A stretch of DNA of 64,000 bases from Erinaceus europaeus (GCF_950295315.1 NC_080177.1:77593096-77657095); one strand, 5' to 3'; shown: positions 42,237-55,544, numbered from the stretch's first letter. Translations and numbers: made by a program. The notes: generated by a model not told the origin, from the sequence alone.

Positions 42237-42405
42237 TAATAATTTTTTTCAACAAATTTTTCAGACAGTAGTATTTATGACCAACATAAGGTGAATTAGC
42301 ATCTTAGCATAGAGAAAAATGCCTCCAGACAGGTTATGCCTTGACTTCCAGGCTCTATGCAGCCCCCAACTCATAGTAGTCGTGAGTCCTAGAGGCTTCA
42401 AGTAG

Positions 42406-42621
<216 letters not shown>

Positions 42622-42654
42622 TAAGACATAGATAACTTGGGGAATAGTAGTAAT

Positions 42655-42830
42655 GTGGCTATTTCTGATTTTTAATTATGAGAACGATAGGAGGAGAGAG
42701 AAAGAACCAGACATCACTCTGGTACATGTGCTGCTGGATCTCAAACAGGACCTCATGTGCTGCAGGATAAACAGGACCTCTTGCTTGAGAGTCCAATGCT
42801 TTATCCACTGTGCCAACTCCCAGACCATGC
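42655..42830 (-). mobile_element. SINE-D with internal repeat
   Basis: AAACAGGACCTCATGTGCTG and AAACAGGACCTCTTGCTTG show a short internal duplication. Confidence 0.88.
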
Positions 42831-42904
42831 AATGCGGCTGTTTATTTTTTTTATTTTTGAGAGTGATGCAGAGAGAGACACACACAGAGAGAAACAGTGG
42901 CTAT

Positions 42905-43062
42905 TTCTTTAAGGTGTCTCTGTGTGTCTATTTGTCTGTTTGTTCTACCAGAGTACTGCTCAGCTCTGGTTTATGGTGGTGCCTGGGATTGAACCTGGGA
43001 CTTTTGGTGCCTCAGGCATGAAAGTCTCCTCGCATAACCACTATGTTATCTCCCTCGCCCAA
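42905..43062 (-). mobile_element. SINE-C
   Basis: ACCAGAGTACTGCTCAGCTC to GCATAACCACTATGTTATC. Confidence 0.92.
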
Positions 43063-43199
43063 GGTGTCTGTTCTATGGCTGGGGCACCTAGAGCATCTAG
43101 GGGAGTCCCTTCTTAAAACGCCTTGTACAATTATAAAGCACGTTATAACTAGGAAGAGGCCTTGTGGAATACCCACTCTGCTGAAATTAGGCAAACCTT

Positions 43200-43290
43200 A
43201 GGCATGGGACTTGTGCATGACAGATTCCAAGTTCAATCCCTTGCACCACCAATAAGTAGAGTAAGTAATGCTCTGGTCAAACAAACAAAA
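43200..43290 (+). mobile_element. SINE-C, decayed
   Basis: AAGTTCAATCCCTTGCACC and GTAATGCTCTGGTC remain. Confidence 0.65.
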
Positions 43291-43354
43291 ACAGATAAAG
43301 CTTAGGCATAACCAGGTGCTTTAGGACCAATAATTGTCAGTAAGAGACTCCATT

Positions 43355-43410
43355 CTAATATATATACATATAATTATATATAACTGCATATACAATTATA
43401 TACACAATAT
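43355..43410. repeat. AT-rich simple repeat
   Basis: TATATA and ATTATATA tracts. Confidence 0.8.
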
Positions 43411-43499
43411 ATCTCCCAGAAGGTGACTTAGCATGGAGTCTACATGAGAGACCCTTGGTGTAATTTCTGGCACTGCATAAAAAAAAAAAAAAAAGGAGG

Positions 43500-43632
43500 A
43501 GGGGCAGAGAAGATAACAACAGTTATGCAAAAAGACTTCCATGGCTAAGGCTCTCAAGTTCTCAGGCTCAGTCCCCAGTATCACCAGAAGTCAGAGCTGT
43601 ACTGCTCTGGTTAAAAAGAAAAAAAAAAAAAA
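43500..43632 (+). mobile_element. SINE-C
   Basis: GATAACAACAGTTATGCAAA head, AAGTCAGAGCTGTACTGCTC, A-tail. Confidence 0.85.
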
Positions 43633-43634
43633 AG

Positions 43635-43895
43635 GGAGTCTGGTGGTAGTGCAGTGGGTTAAGTGCAGGTGGCACAAAGCACAAGGACCCGTGGAAGGAT
43701 CCCAGTTAGAGTCCCCGGCTCCCCACCTGCAGGGGAGTTGAGTCACTTCACAAGCGGTGAAGCAGGTCTGCAGGTGTCTCTCTTTCTCTTCCCCCTCTCT
43801 GTCTTCCCCTCCTCTCTCCAACAACGATGACATCAAAAACTACAACAATAAAACAAGGGCAACAAAAGGGAATAAATAAATAAGAAAAAAAGAAA
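43635..43895 (+). mobile_element. SINE-A
   Basis: GGAGTCTGGTGGTAGTGCAG head to an AATAAATAAATAAG tail. Confidence 0.93.
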
Positions 43896-43917
43896 AATAA
43901 AGGAAAGAAAAGAAAGG

Positions 43918-44100
43918 AGGGGCTGGGTGATAGTGCACCTGGCTGAGGTTACAATGCACAAGGACCCAGGTTTGAGTCCATAGCCCCCCACCTGTGGGGG
44001 AAAGCTTCAGAAGTGGTGAAGCAGTGCTGTACGTGTCTCAGTATCTCTCTTTCTCTCTCAATTTCTGGCTGTCTCTATCAAATAAATAAAGATAATTTTA
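43918..44100 (+). mobile_element. SINE-B
   Basis: GGCTGGGTGATAGTGCACC head to a CAAATAAATAAAGATAAT tail. Confidence 0.88.
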
Positions 44101-44113
44101 AAAATTAAAGTAG

Positions 44114-44400
44114 AGGGAGTTGGGCTGTAGCTCAGCGGGTTAAGCGCAGGTGGCGCAAAGCACAAGGTCAGCATAAGGATCCCGGTTCGAGCCCCCGGCT
44201 CCCCACCTGCAGGGGAGTCGCTTCACAAGCGGTGAAGTAGGTCTGCAGGTGTCTATCTTTCTCTCCCCCTCTCTGTCTTCCCCTCCTCTCCCCATTTCTC
44301 TCTGTCCTATCTAACAACGACAACATCAATAACAATAACTACAACAACAACAAAAAACAAGGACAACAAAAGAGAAAATAAATAAATAAAAATAAAAATA
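44114..44400 (+). mobile_element. SINE-A
   Basis: Near-consensus head and box B. AAATTAAAGTAGAG flanks both sides. Confidence 0.95.
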
Positions 44401-44464
44401 AATTAAAGTAGAGAGAGAGAAAGGAAAAGGGAAGGCCAGGCCAGGACATAGCCTAGAGATCAAA

Positions 44465-44800
44465 TATGGGGCCCAGGCAGTAGTGCACCTGACTAAGCAC
44501 ATTTAGTAGTAAGTGCAAGGAGCAGATGCATATCTATTAAAGAGGCTGAGGTATCTGCTGTTCGATTTATTGATTTTGTCAGTGGTGCACCCAGTTAAGC
44601 ACATGTAGTACTAAGCTCAAGGATCCGGGTTGAAGCCCATCAGCTCCCCACCTGCAAGGGGGATGCTTCACAAGTGGTGAAGCAGATCTGCAGGTGTCTC
44701 TCTCTCCCCTTCCCTTTTTAATTTCTCTCTGTCCTATTGAGTAAAATAGGGGGAAAATGGCCACTGGGAGCAGTAGATTCCCAACAATTACCTTGGAGGA
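44465..44800 (+). mobile_element. Two partial SINE-B copies
   Basis: The head GGCCCAGGCAGTAGTGCACC (44467) breaks off near 44525. A second head GTCAGTGGTGCACCCAGTT (44578) runs to 44800. Confidence 0.75.
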
Positions 44801-44814
44801 GAAAAAAAAAAAGT

Positions 44815-44905
44815 GATAGGATTTGCAAGTTCAACCCCAGGCACTGCATGTGCCAGAGTGATGCTCTGTTTGCTTCTTTCTTACTGATAAATAAATCTTA
44901 AAATC
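44815..44905 (+). mobile_element. SINE-D 3' part
   Basis: AAGTTCAACCCCAGGCACTG and TGCCAGAGTGATGCTCTG, AAATCTTAAAAT tail. Confidence 0.78.
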
Positions 44906-44944
44906 AAGAAGAAAACAATTAAGAATGGCCAATTACATTCTTTT

Positions 44945-45238
44945 TTAAAAACATTTTTTGACATTTATTTTCTAGTATTTATTTATTCCCTTTTGTTGCC
45001 CTTGTTTTTGATTGTTGTAGTTATTATTGATGTTATTGTTGGATAGGACAGAGAGAAATAGAGAGAGGAGGGGAAGACGGAGAGGGAGAGAGAAAGGCAG
45101 ACACCTGCAGACCTGCTTCACCGCCTGTGAAGCGACTCCCTTGCAGGTGGGGAGCCGGAGTCTCAAACTGGAATCCTTACTCTGGTCCTTGGCTTTGCGC
45201 CACGTGTGCTTAACCCGCTGCACTACACCCGACTCCCA
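44945..45238 (-). mobile_element. SINE-A
   Basis: Complete copy adjoining the next SINE. The two together are flanked by GGCCAATTACATTCT (44930 and about 45408). Confidence 0.93.
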
Positions 45239-45239
45239 T

Positions 45240-45405
45240 TTTTTTTTAAAGAATTTGTTTGTTTATTTATTTATTTATGAGACAGATAGGAGGAAAGAGA
45301 GAAAGAACCAGACATCACTCTGGTACATGTGCTGCCGGGGGTTGAACTCAGGACCTCATGCTTGAGAGTCTAGTGCCTTAGCCACTGTGCCACCTCCCAG
45401 AACAC
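45240..45405 (-). mobile_element. SINE-D
   Basis: Complete copy. The shared flank duplication suggests that one SINE inserted into the tail of the other. Confidence 0.93.
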
Positions 45406-46038
<633 letters not shown>

Positions 46039-46229
46039 TGAACTGGGGTGTCATTATTTTTGTGCTTGAGTGAGCTTTACTCTAAAAAATTTGTAGAAAC
46101 TTACTACACTGAAAACTCTTCACACTCAGGGTCTCTTACTGACTGCGGAAACTATGAAACTCAGTAAATGATATACAAGGGACAGACAAAATATGATGCC
46201 CAAGCAATGGAAAAGAAAAACATTCCTTG

Positions 46230-46505
46230 CAGGCCGGGCTGTAGCACACCCAGTTAAACGCACAGAGTACTAAGCACAAGGACCCGTGCAAGGATCCAGG
46301 TTTGAGCCCCAGCTCCCCAGCTACAGGGGGGACATTTCACAAGCATTAAGGCAGATCTGCAGGTGTCTTTTTTTCTCCTTCTCTACTTCTCCCTCCTCTC
46401 TCAATTTCTCTCTATATTATCCAATAAAAATAGAAAAAGTGGCCACTAGGAGCAGTGGATTTGTAGTACTGACAACAAATTCCAACACAGCCTGGAGGCA
46501 TTAAA
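46230..46505 (+). mobile_element. SINE-B, long form
   Basis: GGCCGGGCTGTAGCACACCC head through AACACAGCCTGGAGGC. Confidence 0.85.
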
Positions 46506-46517
46506 AAATAAAAAGAA

Positions 46518-47060
46518 GGGAGTCGGGCGGTAGCGCAACAGGTGAAGCAGGGATGGCGCAAAGTGCAAGGATCCCAGTTCGAGCTCCCAACTCCCCACCT
46601 GCAGGGGAGTCGCTTCACAGGCAGTGAAGCAGGTCTGCCGGTGTCTCTCTTTCTCTCTCCCTCTCTGTCTCCCCCTCCTCTCTGTAATGCCCAGAGGTTC
46701 GAGTCCCAATCTCATGCAAAGAAGACCAAAATCACATGCAAAAGCAAGAGCCTTTATTAGCAAGCTTAAGCTTGGGCTGCCGACACCCTTCCACACAAGG
46801 GGAGAGTCTGCGACCCGATCATTTTTCATCCCACCTTTTTATAGTTAGCACGGGGTGGGTACAGGTGGAAATATTTATGCAGAACAAGGAGCAGTTGGTT
46901 TCGGGTTAACGGCTGTTCTTATTTACCTCTTCACTCTCTCCAATTATCTCTGTCCTGTCCAACAACAACGGCATCAATAACAACAACAGTAATAACTATA
47001 ACAATAAAACAGTACGGACGACAAAAGGAAATAAATATTTTTTTAAATTAATTAATTAAT
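46518..47060 (+). mobile_element. SINE-A interrupted by a small LTR
   Basis: The head and body occupy 46518-46682, and the CT-rich stretch resumes at 46934 and ends in TTAATTAATTAATT. Box A has a duplicated GAAGCAGG-like change. Confidence 0.92.
46683..46933 (-). mobile_element. Small solo LTR (family 3), 251 bp
   Basis: TGTAATGCCCAG and CCTCTTCA are the plus-strand ends (TG...CA), flanked by CTCTC on each side (46678-46682, 46934-46938). On the minus strand TATAAAAAGG (46843-46834) and AATAAA (46758-46753) are in promoter and poly(A) order. There is no coding region. It lies in a SINE within HEATR4 intron 4. Confidence 0.85.
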
Positions 47061-47173
47061 TAATTAAAAGAAAAAGAAAAGTTGATCTGGTGTACCTAGG
47101 AAGAGTCACATTTGCTGTGATCACCATCAAGCTCTTTTGACCATCCAAAACAGCTTTTTGCTTTCTAAACCAT

Positions 47174-48712
47174 CTTCTTCTAGCGTTTGCCCTTCTTCCG
47201 TAGCCAGTCAGCAGCGTCAGGTGGAGCCTGATGTCAAGTTTCGAGACCTCCTTTGAATCTGGAGAGGTGGCAGTCGTTGACTATGTGGGTCATAGTCTGT
47301 CTGGAGCCGCAGGGGCAGTTCGGGTCATCTCTGGCTCCCCAGCGATGGAACATAGCGGCGCACCGGCCATGGCCTGTTCGATAGCGATTGAGGAGGGCCC
47401 GATCATAACGTGCTAGGTCAGAGCCGGGTTGACGCTCGCAGGGGTCTGTGATGAGGTGTTTGTTCTTGACCTCAGCTGACTGCCAACTCTGTTTCCAAGA
47501 GTCTGGAACAGAGAAGTTCAGTGTAGGCGTAGGGGACCAGATTGGGTGACGAGACGTCAAGCGTTGGACAGGGTGGGCGAAGGTCTCCGCGTATATTGGC
47601 AGGTCCTGTCGAGCGTAGACGTGGGAAATGAACTTAGATGATGCCGCATCCCGACGAATATCTGGCGGGGCGATGTTGCTAAGAACTGGCAGCCATGGAA
47701 CCGGGGTGGAACGGATGGTTCCAGAAATTATCCTCATGGAGGAATATAATTTGGAATCGACCAAGTGGACATGGGGGCTACGGAACCATCCTGGGCACAG
47801 TGTTCTGCAGTGGAATAGCATAATGCCAGAGATGATGATCGTAGTGTGGAAGCGCTCGCGCCCCATGAGGAGCTGGCCAGTCTTGCAATGATGTGATTCC
47901 TCGCGCCCACCTTTGCTGCAGTTTTTATGAGATGTTCGTGAAATGACAGAGTGTGATCGAGAGTAACGCCAAGCTAGACTGGCTGGGCTTCATGCCGGAT
48001 TCTCCTATCGCCAAGCTGCACATTAAGCTCACGTGAGGCCAAGGCATGGTGTAGATGGAAAACAGATGATACCGTTTTTGCAGTGCTAGGGATTAGTCGC
48101 CATTTTTTACAGTAATCAGATATCAGAGACATGTCTTTCGTGAGTGCTTCCTCGAGGATGTCGAACTTGGATGCCTGAGTTGCACAGCAGATGTCATCGG
48201 CGTAGATGAACTTCCTTGAAGAGGTTTCTGGGAGGTCATTGATGTAAATATTAAATAGCGTAGGAGCCAGAACAGAGCCCTGGGGGAGGCCACTTGAGAC
48301 AGGTCTCCATCTGCTAGACTTGTCAGTCACCCAGATGCACCCGGAATCTTCTGTTTTGGAGAAGAAACGATATAGTGTTGGCCACCCATGGAGGCAGGCA
48401 TCTTGAGATCTTGACTAGGAGACCACGGTGCCAGACCGTGTCACAGGCTGCTGTGAGATCAACAAAGACAGCACCCGTCTTTAAATTCTTCTGGAATCCA
48501 TTTTCAATGTAAGTTGAGAGGGCCAGGGCTTGTTCGCAGGTAGATCTTCCTGGGCGGAAACCAGCTTGGGCGGGTGATAGGAATTTCTCTGTAAGATGAG
48601 AAATACGTGACAGAAGCAGCCTCTCAAGGAGTTTGTCACACACGGAGAGGAGAGAAATTCGTCTATAGCTGGCGGCCAGTGTTGGGTCTTTCTTTGGTTT
48701 CAAAACATGCTA
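47174..48712 (-). mobile_element. Vingi-type LINE with RT domain, frameshifted
   Basis: Minus-strand frames 48703-48323, 48330-47974 and 47866-47234 together carry a reverse transcriptase: FRPGRSTCEQAL, GLPQGSVLAPTLFNIYINDL, the catalytic FIYADD, and the Cys-rich CPCGSRQTMTHIVNDC end. At least two frameshifts disable it, and the 5' part is missing. A perfect 12 bp target duplication TTTCTAAACCAT flanks it (47162-47173, 48713-48724). The 3' end is a short GAAG repeat, not poly(A). Confidence 0.93.
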
Positions 48713-48739
48713 TTTCTAAACCATGAACTTAAGCAACTC

Positions 48740-48860
48740 TGCAGGGATAGACAGCATAATGGTTATGCAGAGACTCTCATGCCTGAGGCTCCAAAGTCCC
48801 AGGTTCAATCCCCTGCACCACCATAAGCCAGAACTGAGCAGTGCTCTGGTAAAATAAATA
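48740..48860 (+). mobile_element. SINE-C
   Basis: ACAGCATAATGGTTATGCAG to CAGTGCTCTGGTAAAATAAA. Confidence 0.94.
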
Positions 48861-48934
48861 ATTAAAAAATAAAGAAACTGATATCTCACTACTTTATTTT
48901 TGGTTAGTGCATTAGTGATTTAATAATGCATTGC

Positions 48935-49060
48935 TTTTTTTTAAATTAACCAGAATCATGCTCAGCTCTTGTATGATGGTCCTGGGGATTAAGGCTGGGA
49001 CTGGAGCCTCAGAGACTAAAGGTTTTTCGCATAACCATTATGTTATCTCCCCAGCCCCTC
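48935..49060 (-). mobile_element. SINE-C
   Basis: ACCAGAATCATGCTCAGCTC to GCATAACCATTATGTTATC. Confidence 0.9.
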
Positions 49061-49067
49061 ACTTAAT

Positions 49068-49116
49068 TCTTTCTTTCTATCTTTCTTCCTTTCTCTCTTC
49101 CTTCTTTGCTTTCTTT

Positions 49117-49164
<48 letters not shown>

Positions 49165-49167
49165 TTT
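49068..49167. repeat. (CTTT)n microsatellite
   Basis: About 100 bp of CTTT with interruptions, grown from the tail of the next SINE. Confidence 0.95.
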
Positions 49168-49490
49168 TTTGCCTCCAGGGTTATTGTTGGAGCTCGGTGC
49201 CTGCACTACCTACGGATCCACTGCTCCTGGAGGCCAACTTTTCCCTTCTGTTGCCCTTGTTTATCGTTGTTGTTGTTATTATTATGGTTGTTGTCATATA
49301 GGACAGAGAGAAATCGAGAGAGGAGGGGAAGACAGAGAGGGGGAGAGAGAGACACCTGCAGACCTGCTTCACTGCCTGTGAAGCAACCCCCCCTATAATT
49401 GGAGAGCTGGGGGCTCGAACCCAGATCCTTACGATGGTCCTTGCAATTCACACCATGCGCCTAACCCGCTGCGCTACCACCCAACTCCTG
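49168..49490 (-). mobile_element. SINE-A, long subtype
   Basis: GCCTCCAGGGTTATTGTTGG to CGCTGCGCTACCACCC. It ends about 75 bp before exon 5. Confidence 0.93.
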
Positions 49491-49491
49491 A

Positions 49492-50010
<519 letters not shown>

Positions 50011-50530
50011 GGGGAAGAAACGTGAGCAACTCATGGAGACACAGCATATCTGAACTGGTGGGAACTTTGAATCTTCTCTATGGTCATTTGCCAGGGCAGA
50101 AACCAGGATTGAGAGACTGGCCAGAATGTATACAGCTTATCAGCAACAGAGAAGTGATTAACTTTTTTTTTTTTTGGTGTTTTCTGTACTACATTTCATC
50201 ACTTTTAGTGTTGCACCAGGAGAATGGAGCCAAGGATTCACACATGTGCAATACCAGTGAGCAACCTTCCTGGTCTCATTTCTCATTTTTCTTCTCTCTC
50301 TGTTTTTGATCATCAGTGGGTTTTCAGCAGCTGACTTTTTCAGATAGAAAAACAGCAGCAAAGACAGAGCACTTCCTTCAGTGTGTTGGAGGCCAGACTT
50401 CAATTTGGGTTGTACACATAACTCTTGGGCTTGTGGGGACACACACCAAAGTGCCACTGCACCATGCCAACTTCACCTGTCCTTAGCGCTCCCTTGTGGC
50501 TCCAGGGCTCCATATACAGAAGGCACGCAT
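50011..50530. other. HEATR4 intron 5, mostly single-copy
   Basis: No exon. 50165-50470 may hold a decayed minus-strand SINE (AACTCTTGGGCTTGTGG), but without clear ends. Confidence 0.35.
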
Positions 50531-50532
50531 TC

Positions 50533-50740
50533 GGGAGTTGGGCGGTGGCGCAGTGGATTAAGCACACATAGTGCAAAGCGCAGGACTGGCTTAAGAATCC
50601 TGGTTCAAGCCCCCAGCTCCCCACCTGCAGGGGAGTCACTTCACAGGCAGTTAAACAGGTCTGCAGGTGTCTATCTTTCTCTCCCCCTCTCTGTATTCCC
50701 CTCCTCTCTCCATTTCTCTCTGTTCTATCAAACAACTCCC
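50533..50740 (+). mobile_element. SINE-A, tail lost
   Basis: GGGAGTTGGGCGGTGGCGCAG head to TTCTCTCTGTTCTATC. A SINE-B follows instead of its tail. Confidence 0.9.
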
Positions 50741-50945
50741 TCCCCCCTCTCTCTTTTAATATTTATTTACTAGAGACACAAATTAAGAGGAGAGGGGAAG
50801 ACAGAGAGAAAAAGAGACAAAGACACCTGCAGCCTTGCTTCACCACTCATGAAGCTTTTCCTCTGAGGCAGGGACCAGGGGCTTGAACCTGAGTCCTTGT
50901 GCACTGTAACACTTGTACTCAACCAGGCACCACACTGCCTGTCGC
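50741..50945 (-). mobile_element. SINE-B
   Basis: ATTTATTTACTAGAGACAC to CACCACACTGCCTGTC. AATTA-rich sequence follows at 50990-51060. Confidence 0.85.
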
Positions 50946-51079
50946 TTTCTCTGCCTCTCTATACCCTTTTCCTCTCAATTTATCTCTGTTCTATAAAATT
51001 GAATTGAATTAAATTAATTATATTAAATTAAATTAAATATATATCAAATTTCTTTAAAAAATATAAATGTTTAGTTATA

Positions 51080-51260
51080 CTTACAAATTTTTAGACTGAG
51101 TAGGAGAGAGGGAAGTGAGCTGTCAGTCCAGAGGCTATCTTCTGTGTAGGGAGAACAGGTCACCATTCCGGGCTCTCTTTTTTGTTTTTTTACCCCACTG
51201 TGGCAGGTAATAGTGTGGACCACTGGGCTGTAGCTCAGTGCTAGGCTCTTGTGGGCCTTG
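51080..51260 (+). pseudogene. Decayed duplicate of HEATR4 exon 7 start and its upstream intron
   Basis: It matches 53345-53520: GTGTAGGGAGAACAGGTCACC, CCCCACTGTGGCAGGTAATAG and the first 13 codons of exon 7 (GNSVD-W). The copy keeps the AG acceptor at 51206-51207 but reads TGCTAG, an in-frame stop, where the exon has TGTTTG. Similarity ends soon after. It sits upstream of exon 6, so it is an inert exon fragment. Confidence 0.88.
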
Positions 51261-51329
51261 GAATAATACCTGCCATGCTTATTTCAATGCAAGTTGGGAG
51301 ACTGAATGAGATAATCAATTAAAAGGCAC

Positions 51330-51590
51330 CATATAGGGAGTCGGCTGGTAGCGCAGCGGGTTAAGCGCAGGTGGCACAGAGAGCAAGGACTGGTGTAAGG
51401 ATCCCTGTTCGAGCCTCCGGCTCCCCACAGGCAGTGAAGCAGGTCTGCAGGTGTCTGTCTTTCTCTCCCCCTCTGTCTTCCCCTTCTCTCTCCATTTCTC
51501 TCTGTCCTATCCAACAACAACGACAACAATAATAACTACAACAATAAAACAACAAGGGCAACAAAAGAAAATAAATAATAAATATATTTT
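51330..51590 (+). mobile_element. SINE-A
   Basis: Near-consensus head. AAAAG(G/A)CACC(A/G)TATA flanks both sides. Confidence 0.94.
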
Positions 51591-51600
51591 TTAAAAGACA

Positions 51601-52530
<930 letters not shown>

Positions 52531-52561
52531 CCACCTTTTTAAAAAATAATTTATTTGTTGG

Positions 52562-52695
52562 CCCAGGCAGTAGCACACTCGGTAGACCATTAAGGGTCAC
52601 CGAGCACGAAGACTGAGCTCAATCCCGGCAGCATGTGCGCCAGAGTGATGTCTGGTTCTTTCTCTCCGCCTAGCCTTCTCATTAACAAATAAAAT
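52562..52695 (+). mobile_element. SINE-D-like
   Basis: GGCCCAGGCAGTAGCACACTC head joined to CCAGAGTGATGTCTGGTTC. Confidence 0.8.
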
Positions 52696-52699
52696 ATTG

Positions 52700-53045
52700 G
52701 GGTCGGGCAGTAGCGCAGTGGGTTAAGCATACGTGGAGCAAAGCGCAAGGACTGGCGCAAGGATCCTGGTTCGAGCCCCCGGCTCCCCACCTGCAAGGGA
52801 GTCGCTTCACAGACGGTGAAACAGGTCTGCAGGTGTCTGTCTTTCTCTCCCCCTCTCTGTCTTCCCCTCCTCTCTACATTTCTCTCTGTCCTATCCAACA
52901 ACAACGACATCAATGACAATGATAATAATAACCACAACAATGGTAAAAGAACCAGGGTAACAAAAGGGAAAAAATGGCCTCCAGGAGCAGTGGATTCATG
53001 GTGTAGGTATTGAGCCCTGGCAATAACCTTGGAGGCAATAAATAA
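52700..53045 (+). mobile_element. SINE-A, long subtype
   Basis: GGGTCGGGCAGTAGCGCAGTG head to an AATAAATAAATAAATAAA tail. AAAATATT flanks both sides. Confidence 0.94.
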
Positions 53046-53059
53046 ATAAATAAAATATT

Positions 53060-53290
53060 AAAAAGAGAGAGGGGAGAAAGAGAGAGAGAGAGAGAGACCT
53101 GTGATACTGCTTCACCACTTGCAAAACTTTCACCCCTGCAAGTGGGGACTGGGGGCTTGAACCTGGGTCCTCAAACATTGTAACATGTGTGCTCAACTAG
53201 GTGCTCCACCACCCACCACCCACTCCCCCTTTATGTCTTTATCTGAAACAGTCATCCTGAAGCACTGAAGACCCAGTGATGGCAACAACA
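53060..53290 (-). mobile_element. SINE-B and SINE remnant
   Basis: A GA-rich run to GTGCTCCACCACCCACC. 53225-53290 is a leftover of an older plus-strand SINE. Confidence 0.78.
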
Positions 53291-53344
53291 ATAACATTAG
53301 TCTATATTTAAAACCTCGAGACAATCATTTAAATGTGGTCTAGA

Positions 53345-53679
<335 letters not shown>

Positions 53680-53710
53680 TGAGATCAGTGCATATAAAAA
53701 AAAAAAATGA

Positions 53711-53830
53711 GGGCTGGGAGACAGCATAATGGTTATGCAAAAACTTTCATGCTTGAGGCTCTGAGGTGCCAGCTTCAATCCCCAGCACCATCATAAGCCA
53801 GAACTGAGCAGAGCCCTGGCCTGTCTTTAG
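53711..53830 (+). mobile_element. SINE-C
   Basis: ACAGCATAATGGTTATGCAA to AACTGAGCAGAGCCCTGG. Confidence 0.92.
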
Positions 53831-53969
53831 CTCTGTCTCTTTCTGTCTCTCTTTCATTAAAAACAAAAACAAGCAAACAAACAAAAAACGCAGTCATTTG
53901 GGTAGGGTGATATCAAGCATAGGTAAATCTAGACTCAAAATGGGTGAGCTGGTTTGTAAAGTGGATTGT

Positions 53970-54165
53970 GGGGCCGGACAGCGGTGGGTGCACCTGGTTA
54001 AGTGCACTTTACCATGCACAAGGACCCAGGTTCAAGCCCCCAGTCCCTACCTGTAGGGAGAAAACTTCACAAGCAGTGAAGCAGGTCTGCAGGTATCTCT
54101 CTGCTTCTCTCTCTTTCCCCCTCCCCTCTCAATTCTTCTCCATCCTATTAAATTAGTTTTAAAAG
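53970..54165 (+). mobile_element. SINE-B
   Basis: GGGGCCGGACAGCGGTGGGTG head to TCCATCCTATTAAATTAG. Confidence 0.9.
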
Positions 54166-54189
54166 GTCTTTACAAGTGGGTTGCATGTG

Positions 54190-54295
54190 AGTTTGTTTGT
54201 TTGTTTGTTTGTTTTGTTTTGTACCAAGGGTTAAACCCAGGGCTTCACACACATGAAGCACTTGCTTCATTATTAAGCTATATCCCTAGAGAGAG
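54190..54295 (-). mobile_element. tRNA-like SINE remnant
   Basis: (GTTT)n, GGGTTAAACCCAGGGCTTC, ATTAAGCTATATCCCTAG. Possibly the same minor family as 39975-40062. Confidence 0.5.
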
Positions 54296-54454
54296 AGGCC
54301 TTCTTGTCTTTTTAGCTGAGTATGGAAAAAAGTTATAATGTGATGAAACTGCTTCTGCTAGAATTTTACCACTGAAAACTGCACAGGCCTACAGTGGTGT
54401 TTACCTTCAGTAGAAGTATGAAAGTTGAGGCATAGACAAATCATTTCTGGGATA

Positions 54455-54675
54455 GAGAAGGTTCTAGGCAGTGGCACACCTGGTTAAGTGCACACATATA
54501 CAATGCTAAAGGAGGCAGGTTCAAGCCCCTGGTACCCACCTGCATGGGGAATGTTTCACGAATGGTAAAACAGTGCTATAGGTGTCTTTCTGTCTCTCTC
54601 ACTCTCTATCTCCTCCCCCCCCCCAACTTCTCTGTCTATATCCAATAATATAAATAAATAAATGAATAAACAAGA
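54455..54675 (+). mobile_element. SINE-B
   Basis: TAGGCAGTGGCACACCTGG head to AATAAATAAATGAATAAAC. Confidence 0.87.
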
Positions 54676-54827
54676 GAGAGGAGGTTCCAGGAACTTTCTT
54701 TGCTTTGTTTGTTTGTTTGTTTTACAACATTTATCAGGAGATGGGGGGGTGGAGTAGAAGTGTGGAAGAGAGGGAACCAGAGCTTCATTCTGGCACATGG
54801 AATGTTAGAGATCAACTTGGGACCCCA

Positions 54828-55092
54828 CATGCGAGTTCAGTACATCATTCACTGGGCCCCTTCCCCTTCCCCACATGCGAGTTCAGTACATCATTCACTG
54901 GGCCCCTTCCCCTTCCCCACATGCGAGTTCAGTACATCATTCACTGGGCCCCTTCCCCTTCCCCACATGCGAGTTCAGTACATCATTCACTGGGCCCCTT
55001 CCCCTTCCCCACATGCGAGTTCAGTACATCATTCACTGGGCCCCTTCCCCTTCCCCACATGTGAGTTCAGTACATCATTCACTGGGCCCCTT
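54828..55092. repeat. 46 bp minisatellite, about 5.8 copies
   Basis: Units start at 54828, 54874, 54920, 54966, 55012 and 55058, each CATGCGAGTTCAGTACATCA then TTCACTGGGC and CCCTTCCCCTTCCCCA. They are nearly identical (one C to T in the last unit). The unit looks like the box-A/B part of a minus-strand SINE-D, whose body starts at 54760. Confidence 0.97.
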
Positions 55093-55345
55093 ACTCACCT
55101 TTTGTTTGCTCAGTTACCTAAAGAAACATCCCAATTCTCCACTCTTATTATTATTAAGCTAGTATTTTGTTCCCTGATTTATGAGCCCATAAATCAGTTG
55201 GCTCTGATGGAATAGTGTCTAGGTCTGGCAACCCCGCTGTCTGCTAGACATAGGCATTTGTGCACTGTGAAACTAACCTGGATGTCATGTTAGGTGTAAC
55301 CCCTTTGAGGTGCCTGTGTTACTAAAAACAATCATGAAATCATGA

Positions 55346-55522
<177 letters not shown>

Positions 55523-55544
55523 TAAACAAAGCTGGGATTTTAAA

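Noticed and set aside
54828..55092. CRISPR-like regular repeat
   Set aside because: The units are directly tandem with no variable spacers, and the genome is mammalian.
54700..55215. 171-codon repetitive frame
   Set aside because: It is produced by the 46 bp minisatellite, with similar frames open in all three plus phases.
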